Assembly: GCA_901472405.1 (NCBI GenBank)
Contig: LR590463.1
Span: 3,596,001 to 3,660,000 of the forward strand
Origin: Serratia rubidaea
Lineage (GTDB): Bacteria; Pseudomonadota; Gammaproteobacteria; Enterobacterales; Enterobacteriaceae
Direction of reading: 5' to 3'
Length of the DNA stretch: 64,000 nt
Part shown: positions 19,510-29,293 of the stretch, one piece after another
Layout of the letters: each line of letters begins with the position of its first letter
Numbering within the stretch: the first letter of the stretch is position 1
Position numbers and translations under genes: made by a program
Notes under the pieces: model-generated
Seen by the model: the letters and a program-made list of their open reading frames with translations, nothing else
What the model was told of the DNA's origin: nothing
The model's database searches: none

Positions 19510-21573
19510 ATGGGTCAGGAAAAGCTCTACATCGAAAAAGAACTAAGCTGGTTATCCTTTAATGAGCGCGTGTTGCAGGAAGCCGCAGATAAGAACAATC
19601 CGCTGATTGAGCGCATGCGCTTCCTGGGCATTTACTCCAATAATCTCGATGAGTTCTACAAAGTCCGCTTTGCCGATCTGAAACGGCGCATCCTGATCAG
19701 CGAAGAACAGGGTTCTGCCGGCGCCTCGCGCCATTTGCTGAAGAAAATCCAGACCAAGGTGTTAAAAACCGATCAGGAATTCGACACCCTGTATAACGAT
19801 TTGCTGCTGGAAATGGCGCGCAATCAAATCTTTCTGATCAATGAGCGCCAGGTCTCCGAGAATCAGCAAATCTGGCTGCGTCAGTACTTCAGGCAGCATC
19901 TACGCCAGCACATTACGCCGATCCTGATCAATCACGACACCAATCTGGTGCAGTTTCTGAAAGATGACTACACCTATCTGGCGGTGGAAATTATCCGCGG
20001 CAGCCATATCGACTATGCGCTGCTGGAGATCCCGTCCGACAAGGTGCCGCGCTTCGTCAATCTGCCGCCGGAAGCACCGCGTCGCCGCAAGCCGATGATC
20101 CTGCTGGACAACATTCTGCGCTACTGCCTGGATGACATCTTCAAGGGCTTCTTCGACTACGATGCGCTCAACGCCTATTCGATGAAGATGACGCGCGATG
20201 CGGAATACGATCTGGTGACGGAGATGGAATCCAGCCTGCTGGAGCTGATGTCTTCCAGCCTGAAGCAGCGCCTGACCGCCGAGCCGGTGCGCTTTGTATA
20301 CCAGCGCGATATGCCGAACAAAATGGTGGAGCTGCTGCGCGAAAAGCTGGGCATCTCCAACTACGACTCGGTGATCGCCGGCGGCCGCTATCACAACTTC
20401 AAGGACTTTATCAGCTTCCCCAACGTCGGCAAAAGCAACCTGGTCAACCGGCCGCTGCCGCGTCTGCGCCATATCTGGTTCGACCGGTTCCGCAACGGCT
20501 TCGACGCCATCCGGGAAAAAGACGTGCTGCTGTACTACCCGTATCACACCTTCGAGCACGTGCTGGAGTGGCTGCGGCAGGCGTCGTTCGACCCCAGCGT
20601 GCTAGCGATAAAAATCAATATTTACCGGGTGGCGAAAGATTCGCGCATTATCGAATCCATGATCCACGCGGCGCATAACGGCAAGAAAGTGACGGTGGTG
20701 GTCGAGCTGCAGGCGCGCTTCGACGAAGAGGCCAATATTCACTGGGCCAAACGCCTGACGGAGGCCGGCGTGCACGTGATCTTCTCCGCCCCCGGCCTGA
20801 AGATCCACGCCAAGCTGTTTTTGATTTCGCGTCGCGAAGGCGACGCCATTGTGCGCTACGCCCATATCGGCACCGGCAACTTCAACGAAAAAACCGCGCG
20901 GGTATACACCGACTACTCCCTGCTGACCGCCGATGCGCGCATCACCAACGAAGTGCGCCGGGTGTTCAACTTTATTGAAAACCCCTACCGTCCGGTGCAT
21001 TTCGACTATCTGATGGTGTCGCCGCAGAACTCGCGCCGCATGCTGTATGACCTGATCGACCATGAAATCGCCAGCGCGCTGGCGGGCAAACCGGCCGGCA
21101 TTACGCTGAAATTGAATAATCTGGTGGATAAAGGGCTGGTGGATCGGTTATATACCGCATCCGGCGCCGGCGTGAAGGTGCGCCTGCTGGTGCGCGGCAT
21201 GTGCTCGCTGATTCCCAATCTGCCGGGGATCAGCGACAATATTCAGGCCATCAGCATCGTCGACCGCTATCTGGAGCACGATCGCGTTTACGTTTTCGAA
21301 AATCAAGGTGACACCAAGGTCTTCCTGTCGTCCGCCGACTGGATGACCCGCAATATAGATTACCGTATCGAAGTGGCGACGCCGCTGCTGGACCCGGCGC
21401 TGAAACAGCGCGTGCTGGATATTCTGGCGATCCAGTTCAGCGACACCGTCAAAGCCCGTTATATTGATAAAGAGCTGAGCAACCAGTACGTGCCGCGCGG
21501 CAACCGCCGTAAAGTACGTTCGCAGATTGCCATTTACGACTACTTAAAAGCTCTGGAACAACCAGGAAATTAG
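19510..21573 (+). CDS. ppk: Polyphosphate kinase 1
   Basis: Ppk makes inorganic polyphosphate from ATP. The product is 687 residues. It starts [21 protein letters not shown] at the ATG at 19510, preceded by GGAG. The two catalytic histidine regions KIHAKLFLI and [15 protein letters not shown], and the C-terminal [20 protein letters not shown], are intact. Upstream in-frame codons back to 19423 are not part of the conserved protein. It is divergent from pstCAB and 10 nt from ppx, so phosphate uptake and polyphosphate turnover sit together. Confidence 0.97.
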   Translation: MGQEKLYIEKELSWLSFNERVLQEAADKNNPLIERMRFLGIYSNNLDEFYKVRFADLKRRILISEEQGSAGASRHLLKKIQTKVLKTDQEFDTLYNDLLLEMARNQIFLINERQVSENQQIWLRQYFRQHLRQHITPILINHDTNLVQFLKDDYTYLAVEIIRGSHIDYALLEIPSDKVPRFVNLPPEAPRRRKPMILLDNILRYCLDDIFKGFFDYDALNAYSMKMTRDAEYDLVTEMESSLLELMSSSLKQRLTAEPVRFVYQRDMPNKMVELLREKLGISNYDSVIAGGRYHNFKDFISFPNVGKSNLVNRPLPRLRHIWFDRFRNGFDAIREKDVLLYYPYHTFEHVLEWLRQASFDPSVLAIKINIYRVAKDSRIIESMIHAAHNGKKVTVVVELQARFDEEANIHWAKRLTEAGVHVIFSAPGLKIHAKLFLISRREGDAIVRYAHIGTGNFNEKTARVYTDYSLLTADARITNEVRRVFNFIENPYRPVHFDYLMVSPQNSRRMLYDLIDHEIASALAGKPAGITLKLNNLVDKGLVDRLYTASGAGVKVRLLVRGMCSLIPNLPGISDNIQAISIVDRYLEHDRVYVFENQGDTKVFLSSADWMTRNIDYRIEVATPLLDPALKQRVLDILAIQFSDTVKARYIDKELSNQYVPRGNRRKVRSQIAIYDYLKALEQPGN

Positions 21574-21583
21574 GCCAGTAACT

Positions 21584-23135
21584 ATGCCGCTAAACAGCAC
21601 CGCCACTCATAAGCCATTGGAAATCGCCGCCATCGACCTCGGCTCGAACAGCTTCCATATGGTGATAGCCCGCGTCGTCAACGGCGCCCTGCAGGTATTG
21701 GGCCGCTTAAAACAGCGGGTTCACCTTGCCGACGGCCTGGATGCCAACAATGTGCTCAGTGAAGAAGCAATAGAACGCGGTCTGGCCTGCCTGGCCCTGT
21801 TTGCCGAACGGTTACAAGGCTTCCCGGAGGAGAACGTCACCATCGTCGGCACGCATACGCTGCGTCAGGCGGTGAATGCCGAAGCCTTTCTGAAGCGCGC
21901 CGCCGAGGTGATCCCCTACCCGATCGAGATCATCTCCGGCAGGAAGAGGCGCGCCTGATCTTTATGGGCGTGGAACACACCCAGCCGGAAAAGGGCCGCA
22001 AGCTGGTGATCGACATCGGCGGCGGTTCCACCGAGCTGGTGATCGGCGAAGATTTCGAACCTCTGCTGGCGGAAAGCCGCCGCATGGGCTGCGTCAGCTT
22101 CGCCCATATCTTTTTCCCTGACGGTGAAATCAACCGCACCAACTTCCGCCGCGCCCGGCTGGCGGCGGCGCAAAAGCTGGAAACCCTGGCCTGGCAATAC
22201 CGCATTCAGGGCTGGCAATACGCGCTGGGCGCCTCCGGCTCGATTAAGGCGGCGCACGAAGTGCTGGTGGCGATGGGAGAAAAGGACGGCCTGAATCACC
22301 CTCGAGCGGCTGGAGATGCTGAGCGAACAGGTGCTGCAGTTCAAGAACTTCAGCGCCCTCAGCCTGCCGGGGCTGTCGGAGGAGCGTCAGGCGGTGTTTG
22401 TGCCGGGGCTGGCCATTTTATGCGGCGTGTTCGACGCGCTGGCGATCCGCGATTTACGCCTGTCCGACGGCGCGCTGCGCGAAGGGTGCTGTACGAGATG
22501 GAGGGCCGTTTCCGCCATCAGGATATCCGCAGCCGCACCGCCAAAAGCCTGGCCGAGCACTACAATATCGATCGCGATCAGGCCAGCCGGGTGCTGGCGA
22601 CCACCGAGCTGCTGTACGCCCAGTGGATGGCGCAAAACACCAAGCTGGTCAACCGCAGCTGGAAGCGCTGCTGAAATGGGCCGCCATGCTGCACGAGGTC
22701 GGGCTGAGCATCAACCACAGCGCCATGCACCGGCACTCCGCCTATATTCTGCAAAACACCAACCTGCCGGGCTTTAATCAGGAACAGCAGCTGCTGCTGG
22801 CGGCGCTGGTGCGCTTCCACCGTAAAGCCATCAAGCTGGAAGAGCTGCCGCGCCTGAATCTGTTCAAGAAAAAACACTATCTGCCGCTGATACAGCTCCT
22901 GCGCCTGAGCGCGCTGCTGAACAACCAGCGGCAGTCCACCACCACGCCGGAAACCCTGCGCCTGGTTACCGATGACAATCACTGGACGCTGCGCTTCCCG
23001 GCCGGCTATCTGGCGCAGAATACGCTGGTGCAGCTGGATCTGGAGCGCGAGCAGGAGTACTGGAAAGATGTTGTCGGCTGGAAACTGATCATTGAGGAAG
23101 AGGACGCGCAGCAGGACGAGCAGCGCCTCGCCTGA
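21584..23135 (+). CDS. ppx: Exopolyphosphatase (four frameshifts)
   Basis: Ppx hydrolyses polyphosphate (and pppGpp). The start [27 protein letters not shown] contains the actin-like phosphate-1 motif; phosphate-2 is [16 protein letters not shown]. The frame is broken at about 21940 ([12 protein letters not shown], one base missing), 22302 (KDGLITLERLE, one extra A), 22487 (REGVLYEMEG, one G missing) and 22662 ([12 protein letters not shown], one C missing). Each correction restores family sequence. The expected product is about 517 residues. Four independent real mutations in a gene next to an intact ppk are unlikely. Confidence 0.93.
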
Positions 23136-23180
23136 CGCCGTACTCTGCGGCCCTTCGCCTGCGCGGAGGGCCGCCTGCCG

Positions 23181-25412
23181 TCACGCCGGCTCGGCCTGCG
23201 TGTCGGCCGCCAACGAGGTCAGCGGCACCGGCCGGCCGATATGGTAGCCCTGCATATAGTCGACCCCAGCGCCCGCAGCGCCATCTGCTGCTCTTCGCTT
23301 TCCACGTATTCCGCCACGATATGCAACCGCTTCATTAACGCCACCTTGCAGATGGACGCGATAATCTGGTGATCCACCGGATCGTTCAGCATATTACGCA
23401 CGAAGCTGCCGTCGATTTTCAGCGTATCCACCTCCAGCATCCGCAGGCGGTTATAGCTGGCATAGCCGGTGCCGAAGTCGTCTATCGCAATGCGGCAGCC
23501 CAGTTCGCGCAGCTCACGCAGGGTGGTGGCCGCATAGTGGATGTCCTGCATCAGGTGCGATTCGGTAATTTCCAGAATCAGCTGGTACGGTTCAATCGCG
23601 TACTGCTGCAGCGCCTGCCGCACATCGCGGCTCAGCGTCGGGCGGCACAGCGTCGGCGGCGAGATATTCACCGCAAAGCGCGCGCTCGGCAGCGTATCGC
23701 GGTGGCGATCCATAAACTTCAGCGTGTTGTTCAGCACCCACAGATCCAGCTGATACGCCAGGCCGAACTCATGCACCACCGGCAAAAACTCGTTCGGCGA
23801 CAGCGTACCGCCCTTGTCATCGGGCAGGCGCAGCAGAATTTCATGGTAGCTGTCGCCGCGCACGCCGTGGATCGGCTGCGCCATCAGGATAAAGCCGTCG
23901 CTGTCCAGCGCCCGCTGCACCCGGTGCAGCAGACGCACCTTGCGCTTCACCTCGTTCTGCACGTCCTGACGGTCGTTGCGGATGCTCTCCGGCTCGCCGC
24001 CTGGTCAGCGACAGCTCGGCCAGCGAACTCAGCTCCCCGAGCAGCAGATGCAGGTGCTCCACTTCCCCGGCGATGCCGCAGTAGCTGACGCCCAGCGGCG
24101 GGTGAATCGGCAGCCCGTTCCAGACCAGCCGGAAGTTCTCCAGCGTAGCGTGCACCTCCGCCACTTTGGCCTCGTCATCGTAGCCGTTCAGCCGCAGCAC
24201 CAGATCGTAGCCCGGCAGCTGATACACGTCTTCGTCCGCCGCCAACCCCTTACGCAGGGTGCTGGCCAGATGCTGTTTGAAGCGAATGCGCAATTGCATG
24301 CCGTAATGACGGCTCAGCAGGTCCAGCTCGGCAATGCGCAGGAAGCACAGCGTCGAACGCGGCGCCAGCGCCAAATCCCGCTTCAGGGCGCGCAGGTTCG
24401 GCAGGCCGACCATCGGGTCCTGCAGCGAGGCGCGCTTCATTTTGGCGAACAGCGCCAGCTGGCGGGAATTGATCGCCGACAGCAGGAATACGCTGAGGGT
24501 AAATACCAGCATCATCGAGGAAACGACGGCCAGATCGTGCAGGCGTCCGTCCACCCGCACATAGCTGCGATAGTTGAAAAACAGCGCCAGCAGCGCAACC
24601 GACCAGGCGATGCAGTTAAGGTGATAGCCGAAACGCACCGCGCCGTACAGCATCAGCGGCAGCAGCAGCGTCAGGCTGTAGTCGATCCAAAACTCCTTCT
24701 GCCCGACGCCGGTGGGATAGCACAGCGCAAACACCATGCCGGCCAGCAGCAACAGCCAGAGCAGCGTCTCGCCGGTTTTCACCCCCGGCGCGACCTCCAG
24801 ACGGAAGCGGCGCCGCAGCGTCCGCAGAAAGCGCGGATTATTCAGCACCCGCAGCACAAAATAGAACAGCGGCGTGGAAGAGAGGCCGGCGATCAGCAGC
24901 GCGTGGAAATTCACCAGCGTATGCATCAGGTTGGCTCTGCCGAACACCATGCCCATCTCATCCGGCAGCAGCCCCATGCCGATCATCAGCTGCAGGCTGA
25001 GGATAAACAGCAGCGGCGGAAACGCCAGCAGCCAGATCAGCCGCGGCGGCGTAAACCCCAGCACGTTAATGCGCGCGCACCAGTCGCGCTGCGTCTGGCA
25101 GCGGTAGCCCAGCCAGCAGACGCCGAGGCAGAACAGATACAGCAGCGTCATGATGATGCCGATTTCCGGCCCCAGCCGGGCGCTGTAACGGATCATGATG
25201 GCGATGACAATGCCGGGGATCGCCATCCAGTCGTACACCATCAACAGCGAAATGCACACCGCCAGCGGCAGATAGACCAGATACACCTTCCCTTCCGGCA
25301 GCATAATGCGCGGGGAGAGCCAGCCGGCCAGCGGGATAAACACCAGGCTCCAGAGCAGGGGCTGGCCCCACCAGCGGTGGCGTAAATTATTCCAGAGTTT
25401 CAATTTAACCAT
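23181..25412 (-). CDS. pdeF: Cyclic di-GMP phosphodiesterase PdeF (YfgF; two frameshifts)
   Basis: The N-terminus has about eight membrane segments of the MASE1-like sensor type. A degenerate GGDEF domain follows (DPMVGLPNLRALKRDLALAP, no intact GGDEF signature), then an EAL domain with EILLRLPDDK, FAVNISPPTLC, ILEITESHLM, IAIDDFGTGYASYNRLR and LKIDGSFVRNM, which keep the metal and catalytic residues. The frame is lost near 23998 (one extra base before GEPESIRNDRQDVQNEV) and near 23264 (one G missing before VDYMQGYHIG). The true stop is then 23181-23183. It follows ppx convergently, as yfgF does in E. coli. Confidence 0.88.
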
Positions 25413-25580
25413 TATGAAGTGAGTATCTTCGCCGACGCGCGAAGCTATTTATCATCCAGACTTTAGCGGCCTGTCAGTAAGCGGCGTCCGCTCATCTCCG
25501 ATGGCCAGGGTAATAATGATGAAAAAATCAGCAAATTTTACAGCTGGTCACGAATTCTATGCGCTACGGCGGGTTAAAAA

Positions 25581-25594
25581 TTGATTTAGATCAA
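25581..25594. promoter_or_regulatory. Consensus FNR box upstream of pdeF
   Basis: TTGAT-TTAG-ATCAA is an exact match to the FNR consensus TTGAT-N4-ATCAA, 169 nt before the pdeF start, in the AT-rich gap 25413-25826. E. coli YfgF is known as an anaerobically expressed phosphodiesterase. The site is symmetric, so it could also act on yfgG. The rest of the gap shows no gene. Confidence 0.75.
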
Positions 25595-25826
25595 TTAACA
25601 GCTGATTGCCGGTTAAAAATAATCATAACATTGATGCGATAAAAAAATCGCGCCGCGCCGCCGGAGAAAATCAAACCAATATTCAACGCACAACGGGATA
25701 ATTTTTCTTTCCGGTGAAATACATGGACAAGTTTTGCCGGCCGCCACTAAAATTAGTTCACCCAAGGGGAAATAACGGGCATGGCCACCGGCTGCGCCAT
25801 AAGGAAGCGAGACCTGCGGACCCACT

Positions 25827-26018
25827 ATGCGTAAAAGAACCACCGGACAAATGACCAAAATCGTGCTGCTGGTAAGTTTTATCATTTTGATAGGCCGGTT
25901 GCTGTATACCGCCATCGCCGCCATTCCCCACCATCAGGAAAAACAGCTTTCCGCTCAGGAACAGCACGTCAGTCAACCGCTTAATTCATCCCGGGACAGC
26001 GCCTCTGACGCGCCGTAA
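25827..26018 (+). CDS. yfgG: YfgG-like small membrane protein (DUF2633 type)
   Basis: A 63-residue protein starts MRKRTTGQMTKIVLLVSFII, with one membrane segment (about residues 11-32) and a polar tail. It has the same length and the same RMT/QMTKIVLL...ISFI pattern as E. coli YfgG, which also lies next to yfgF. Function is unknown; a role in metal stress has been suggested for the E. coli protein. No strong ribosome-binding site is visible close to the ATG. Confidence 0.75.
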   Translation: MRKRTTGQMTKIVLLVSFIILIGRLLYTAIAAIPHHQEKQLSAQEQHVSQPLNSSRDSASDAP

Positions 26019-26033
26019 CCGCGCGGGCCGCCG

Positions 26034-26071
26034 AATGGGTAAGCCGTCTGTCCACAGACGCTTTACCCATT
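26034..26071. repeat. Long inverted repeat between yfgG and mgtE
   Basis: AATGGGTAAGCCGTCTGT and ACAGACGCTTTACCCATT pair at 16 of 18 positions around a 2-base centre. It lies 15 nt after the yfgG stop and about 110 nt before mgtE. No T-run follows. It could be a Rho-dependent pause, a transcript-stabilising hairpin, or part of an mgtE leader. Confidence 0.6.
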
Positions 26072-26179
26072 CCTGGCCGCGCATCGTCCCTATCATAAAA
26101 ATGACGCCATACTCTGCGATGTTCTATCTTGTACAAGTTATAACTCAGGAGCTCTGCGTGCCAAGCGTTAAGGAATGCC

Positions 26180-27613
26180 ATGTCTGCCGCAACACATAAT
26201 GTCAAAAAGGTGGCTGAACACCGTCAGCACATCCTGTCCCTGTTACTGAACAATAAAGCGCTGGTCGACGGTATTCTCGGCCGGCCGGATGACGATCGGC
26301 CGCTCAGCCGGCAGGCGTTGATGGACCAGACCGCCGAAATTCGCGCGCTGGTGGAAGAGATGCACGCCGCCGACCTCGCCGACCTGCTGGAGGCGCTGCC
26401 GCAGGATGAGCGTCTGGCGCTGTGGCGGCTGGTGGATCCGCCGCGCCGCGGCCAAACGCTGGTGGAAGTCGCCGAGCCGGTGTGGGACAGCCTGATCGAA
26501 GAGATGAGCGATAAAGACCTGCTCAGGGCGATTAAAACGCTGGATATCGACGAACAGGCCTATCTGGCGCAGTTCCTGCCGCGCAACCTGATGGGGCGCC
26601 TGCTGACCTCGCTGGAGCCGGAGCAGCGCGCGCAGGTGCGCGAGATGATGCACTACGGCAAAGAGACCGTCGGCTGGATGATGGACTTTGAGCTGGTCAC
26701 GGTGCGGCCCGACGTGACGCTGGGCGCGGTGCACCGCTTTTTGCGCCAGCGTAAAACCATCCCGGACGCCACCGATAAAATCTTCGTCACCGACCGTAAA
26801 AACACCCTGCTCGGTGAGCTGCCGCTGACGGCGGTGCTGCTGAACGACCCGCAAACGCAGGTCGCCAGCGTGATGGACAGCGAACCCACCAGCTTCCAGC
26901 CGGAAGACAAGGCCGAGGCGGCGGCCGGCGCGTTTGAACGCTACGACCTGATCAGCGCCCCGGTGATCGACGCACAGGGCAAACTGATGGGGCGTCTGAC
27001 CATCGAAGAGATCGTCGACGTGGTCAATGAAGAGAGCGACAACAACCTGCGCCGCATGGGGGGCCTGAGCCCGGAAGAGGACGTATTTGCGCCGGTCAGC
27101 AAGGCGGTAAAAACCCGCTGGGCGTGGCTGGCCATCAATCTGTGCACCGCCTTTATCGCCTCGCGGGTGATCGGCCTGTTTGAGCACACCATCTCGCAGC
27201 TGGTGGCGCTGGCCGCGCTGATGCCGATCGTCGCCGGCATCGGCGGTAATACCGGCAACCAGACCATTACCATGATCGTGCGCGCGCTGGCGCTGCACCA
27301 GATTGAAGAAGGCAATATTTCCCGCCTGCTGCTCAGAGAGCTGGGAGTGGCGATCATCAACGGCGTGGTCTGGGGCGGCATTATGGGGCTGGTGACCTAT
27401 TTGCTGTACGATGACTGGGCGCTGGGCGGCGTGATGACGCTGGCGATGATCCTCAACCTGCTGGTCGCCGCGCTGATGGGCGTGGTGATCCCGATGGTGA
27501 TGCTGAAGCTGGGGCGCGACCCGGCGGTCGGCTCCAGCGTGTTGATCACCGCCCTGACCGACACCGGCGGCTTTTTCATCTTCCTCGGCCTCGCCAGCCT
27601 GTTCCTGCTGTAA
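26180..27613 (+). CDS. mgtE: Magnesium transporter MgtE
   Basis: MgtE is a dimeric Mg2+ channel gated by cytoplasmic Mg2+. The product is 477 residues: an N-terminal superhelical domain (to about residue 140), two CBS domains (about 140-265), and five membrane helices. The pore motif PIVAGIGGNTGNQ and the segment SSVLITALTDTGGFFIFLGLA are clear. The ATG at 26180 follows TAAGGA. The frame is intact. This is not a member of the E. coli yfg neighbourhood, so it is an insertion relative to that order. Confidence 0.93.
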   Translation: MSAATHNVKKVAEHRQHILSLLLNNKALVDGILGRPDDDRPLSRQALMDQTAEIRALVEEMHAADLADLLEALPQDERLALWRLVDPPRRGQTLVEVAEPVWDSLIEEMSDKDLLRAIKTLDIDEQAYLAQFLPRNLMGRLLTSLEPEQRAQVREMMHYGKETVGWMMDFELVTVRPDVTLGAVHRFLRQRKTIPDATDKIFVTDRKNTLLGELPLTAVLLNDPQTQVASVMDSEPTSFQPEDKAEAAAGAFERYDLISAPVIDAQGKLMGRLTIEEIVDVVNEESDNNLRRMGGLSPEEDVFAPVSKAVKTRWAWLAINLCTAFIASRVIGLFEHTISQLVALAALMPIVAGIGGNTGNQTITMIVRALALHQIEEGNISRLLLRELGVAIINGVVWGGIMGLVTYLLYDDWALGGVMTLAMILNLLVAALMGVVIPMVMLKLGRDPAVGSSVLITALTDTGGFFIFLGLASLFLL

Positions 27614-27619
27614 CCTTCC

Positions 27620-27639
27620 GGGCCGGCCTGCGCCGGCCC
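27620..27639. terminator. Hairpin between mgtE and alkA
   Basis: GGGCCGGC-CTGC-GCCGGCCC lies between two convergent stops, followed by GTCTGTTT. It is a strong stem with a weak U-tract. Confidence 0.65.
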
Positions 27640-27645
27640 GTCTGT

Positions 27646-29093
27646 TTATGCCTCCGGCTGCCAGCCGTCGTGATGCCACAGATGCAAGGTGGCGTAAGAG
27701 CGCCACGGCCGCCAGCGTTCGGCATAGCGCTCAATCTGCCGCGGCGTCATGCCGGCAAAGCGCTGCTTAATCAGGTAGTCGCCGCTCAGAAACACGTCCG
27801 GCCAGCTCCAGGCGCGCATCGCAATATAGTTCGCCGTCCAGTCGCCGATGCCCGGCAGCGCGGTCAGCGCCCGGATGCCCTGTTCAATATCCAGCACATT
27901 ATCCAGCGCCAACCGCCCCTCTTCCAGCGCGCGCGCCAGAGCGATCAGCGCCGCGGCGCGCTTGAGCTGAATGCCGAGCGGCCGCAGCATCTCCGGCTGC
28001 AGCGCGGCAATCTGCCCGGCCTGCGGAAACACATAGGTAATACCGGCGTGCGGCTGCGCCAGCGGCGTCCCCCAGCGCTCCGCCATCCGCCCGGCGAATA
28101 CCGCCGCCATTTTTACGCTGACCAGCTGCCCCAGCACCGCGCGCGTCGCCTGCTCAAAGCTGTTGACGCAGCCGGGCAGCCGCAGGCCGGGGTCGGTCAC
28201 CAGCGAGCCTAACGCGGCGGCGATAATGTCCGGCGCCGCGTCCAGATCGAACAGCTGGCGTATCCGCCGCAGCACCTCGGTGGTCACCCGGCTCAGCGAC
28301 GGCGCAATCTCCACCCGCACCCGGTCGCGCGCCGTTTCCGGCTGTACGCTGACCCAGCCCTGATGCGTCTCGCCGCCGAGCGTCACCGCCATCGAACGGT
28401 AATAGCGCCCGTCCTCGACGCTCTCCACGCCGCTGACCGCACGCGCCTGCAAAAAACTCAGCATGCGCGGCCAGTCGTACGGCGGGCGATAGCCCAGATG
28501 AAACACCAGCCCGCCGGCGGCGGCGCGCGTCTGCCGGCCGCTGCTGTCGCGCAGCGCCGACGGGCTCAGGCGATAGCGCTGCTTAAACAGCTCGTTAAAG
28601 CGCCGCAGGCTGCCGAACCCCGCGGCGAACGCCACCTCGCTGAGCGGCATATCGGTGTCCGCCAGCAGCCGCTTGGCCTGCAGCAGCCGGTGCGACTGCG
28701 CATAGTCGATGGGCGAAGCGCCGAACTGCTCGGCAAAAATGCGCCGCAGATGGCGATCGGAAATGCCCAGCCGCGCCGCCAGCGCCTCGCAGCCGTGCTC
28801 GGACAGGTAGCCCTGTTCAATCAATTGCACCGCCACCTGCGCATAGCGGTTGCCCAGATCGATCAGCGCCAGACCCGGCGCCAGCTCCGGCCGACACTTC
28901 AGGCAGGGCGAAAGCCCGCCAGTTCGGCGGCGGCGGCGCTCGGGTAGAAGCTGCAGTTCTCGCTTTTCGGCGTGCGGGCGCTGCACACCGGCCGGCAGTA
29001 GATGCCGGTCGATGAAACGCCGACAAAGAAACGGCCGTCGAATTTGCGGTCTCGCGCGCTCAGCGCGGCATATAACGCCTGGTGTTCACTCAT
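27646..29093 (-). CDS. alkA: Ada-type zinc domain/AraC HTH/AlkA glycosylase fusion (one frameshift)
   Basis: The N-terminus (MSEHQALYAALSARDRKFDG) carries the Ada zinc/methyl-acceptor fold, with cysteines in IYCRPVC and CLKC. An AraC-type helix-turn-helix follows (ISDRHLRRIFAEQFG, EVAFAAGFGSLRRFNELFK). The C-terminal AlkA domain has the helix-hairpin-helix LPGIGDWTANYIAMR and catalytic Asp in WPDVFLSGD. It would sense methylation, regulate, and excise alkylated bases. A missing C in CGCCCCTGC at about 28915 breaks FRPCLKCRPE. The full protein is about 482 residues. It is divergent from yegD, as alkA is in E. coli, but E. coli AlkA lacks the Ada/AraC part. Confidence 0.9.
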
Positions 29094-29293
29094 GGCTACG
29101 CTCGGTGTCAGTTTTTTCATCATTATGGCGCTCGGGCTGCGGACTGACGTGCGGAATTCGGACATCAAGATAGGCTTAGTTAAGCATCTCCTTACCGCCA
29201 TCGCTAAAATTTTCGCCGTCCGGCACGCGCTGCATTGCCCGGACGCCCGCTCTCGGGTAAAGTCGCCCCCCTTCATTGGCATGGGGAACGAAA

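Noticed and set aside
21584-23135. Reading ppx and other broken genes as pseudogenes or programmed frameshifts
   Set aside because: Breaks are at different short runs in many essential or conserved genes, with no slippery heptamers or pseudoknots seen. Sequence error is simpler.
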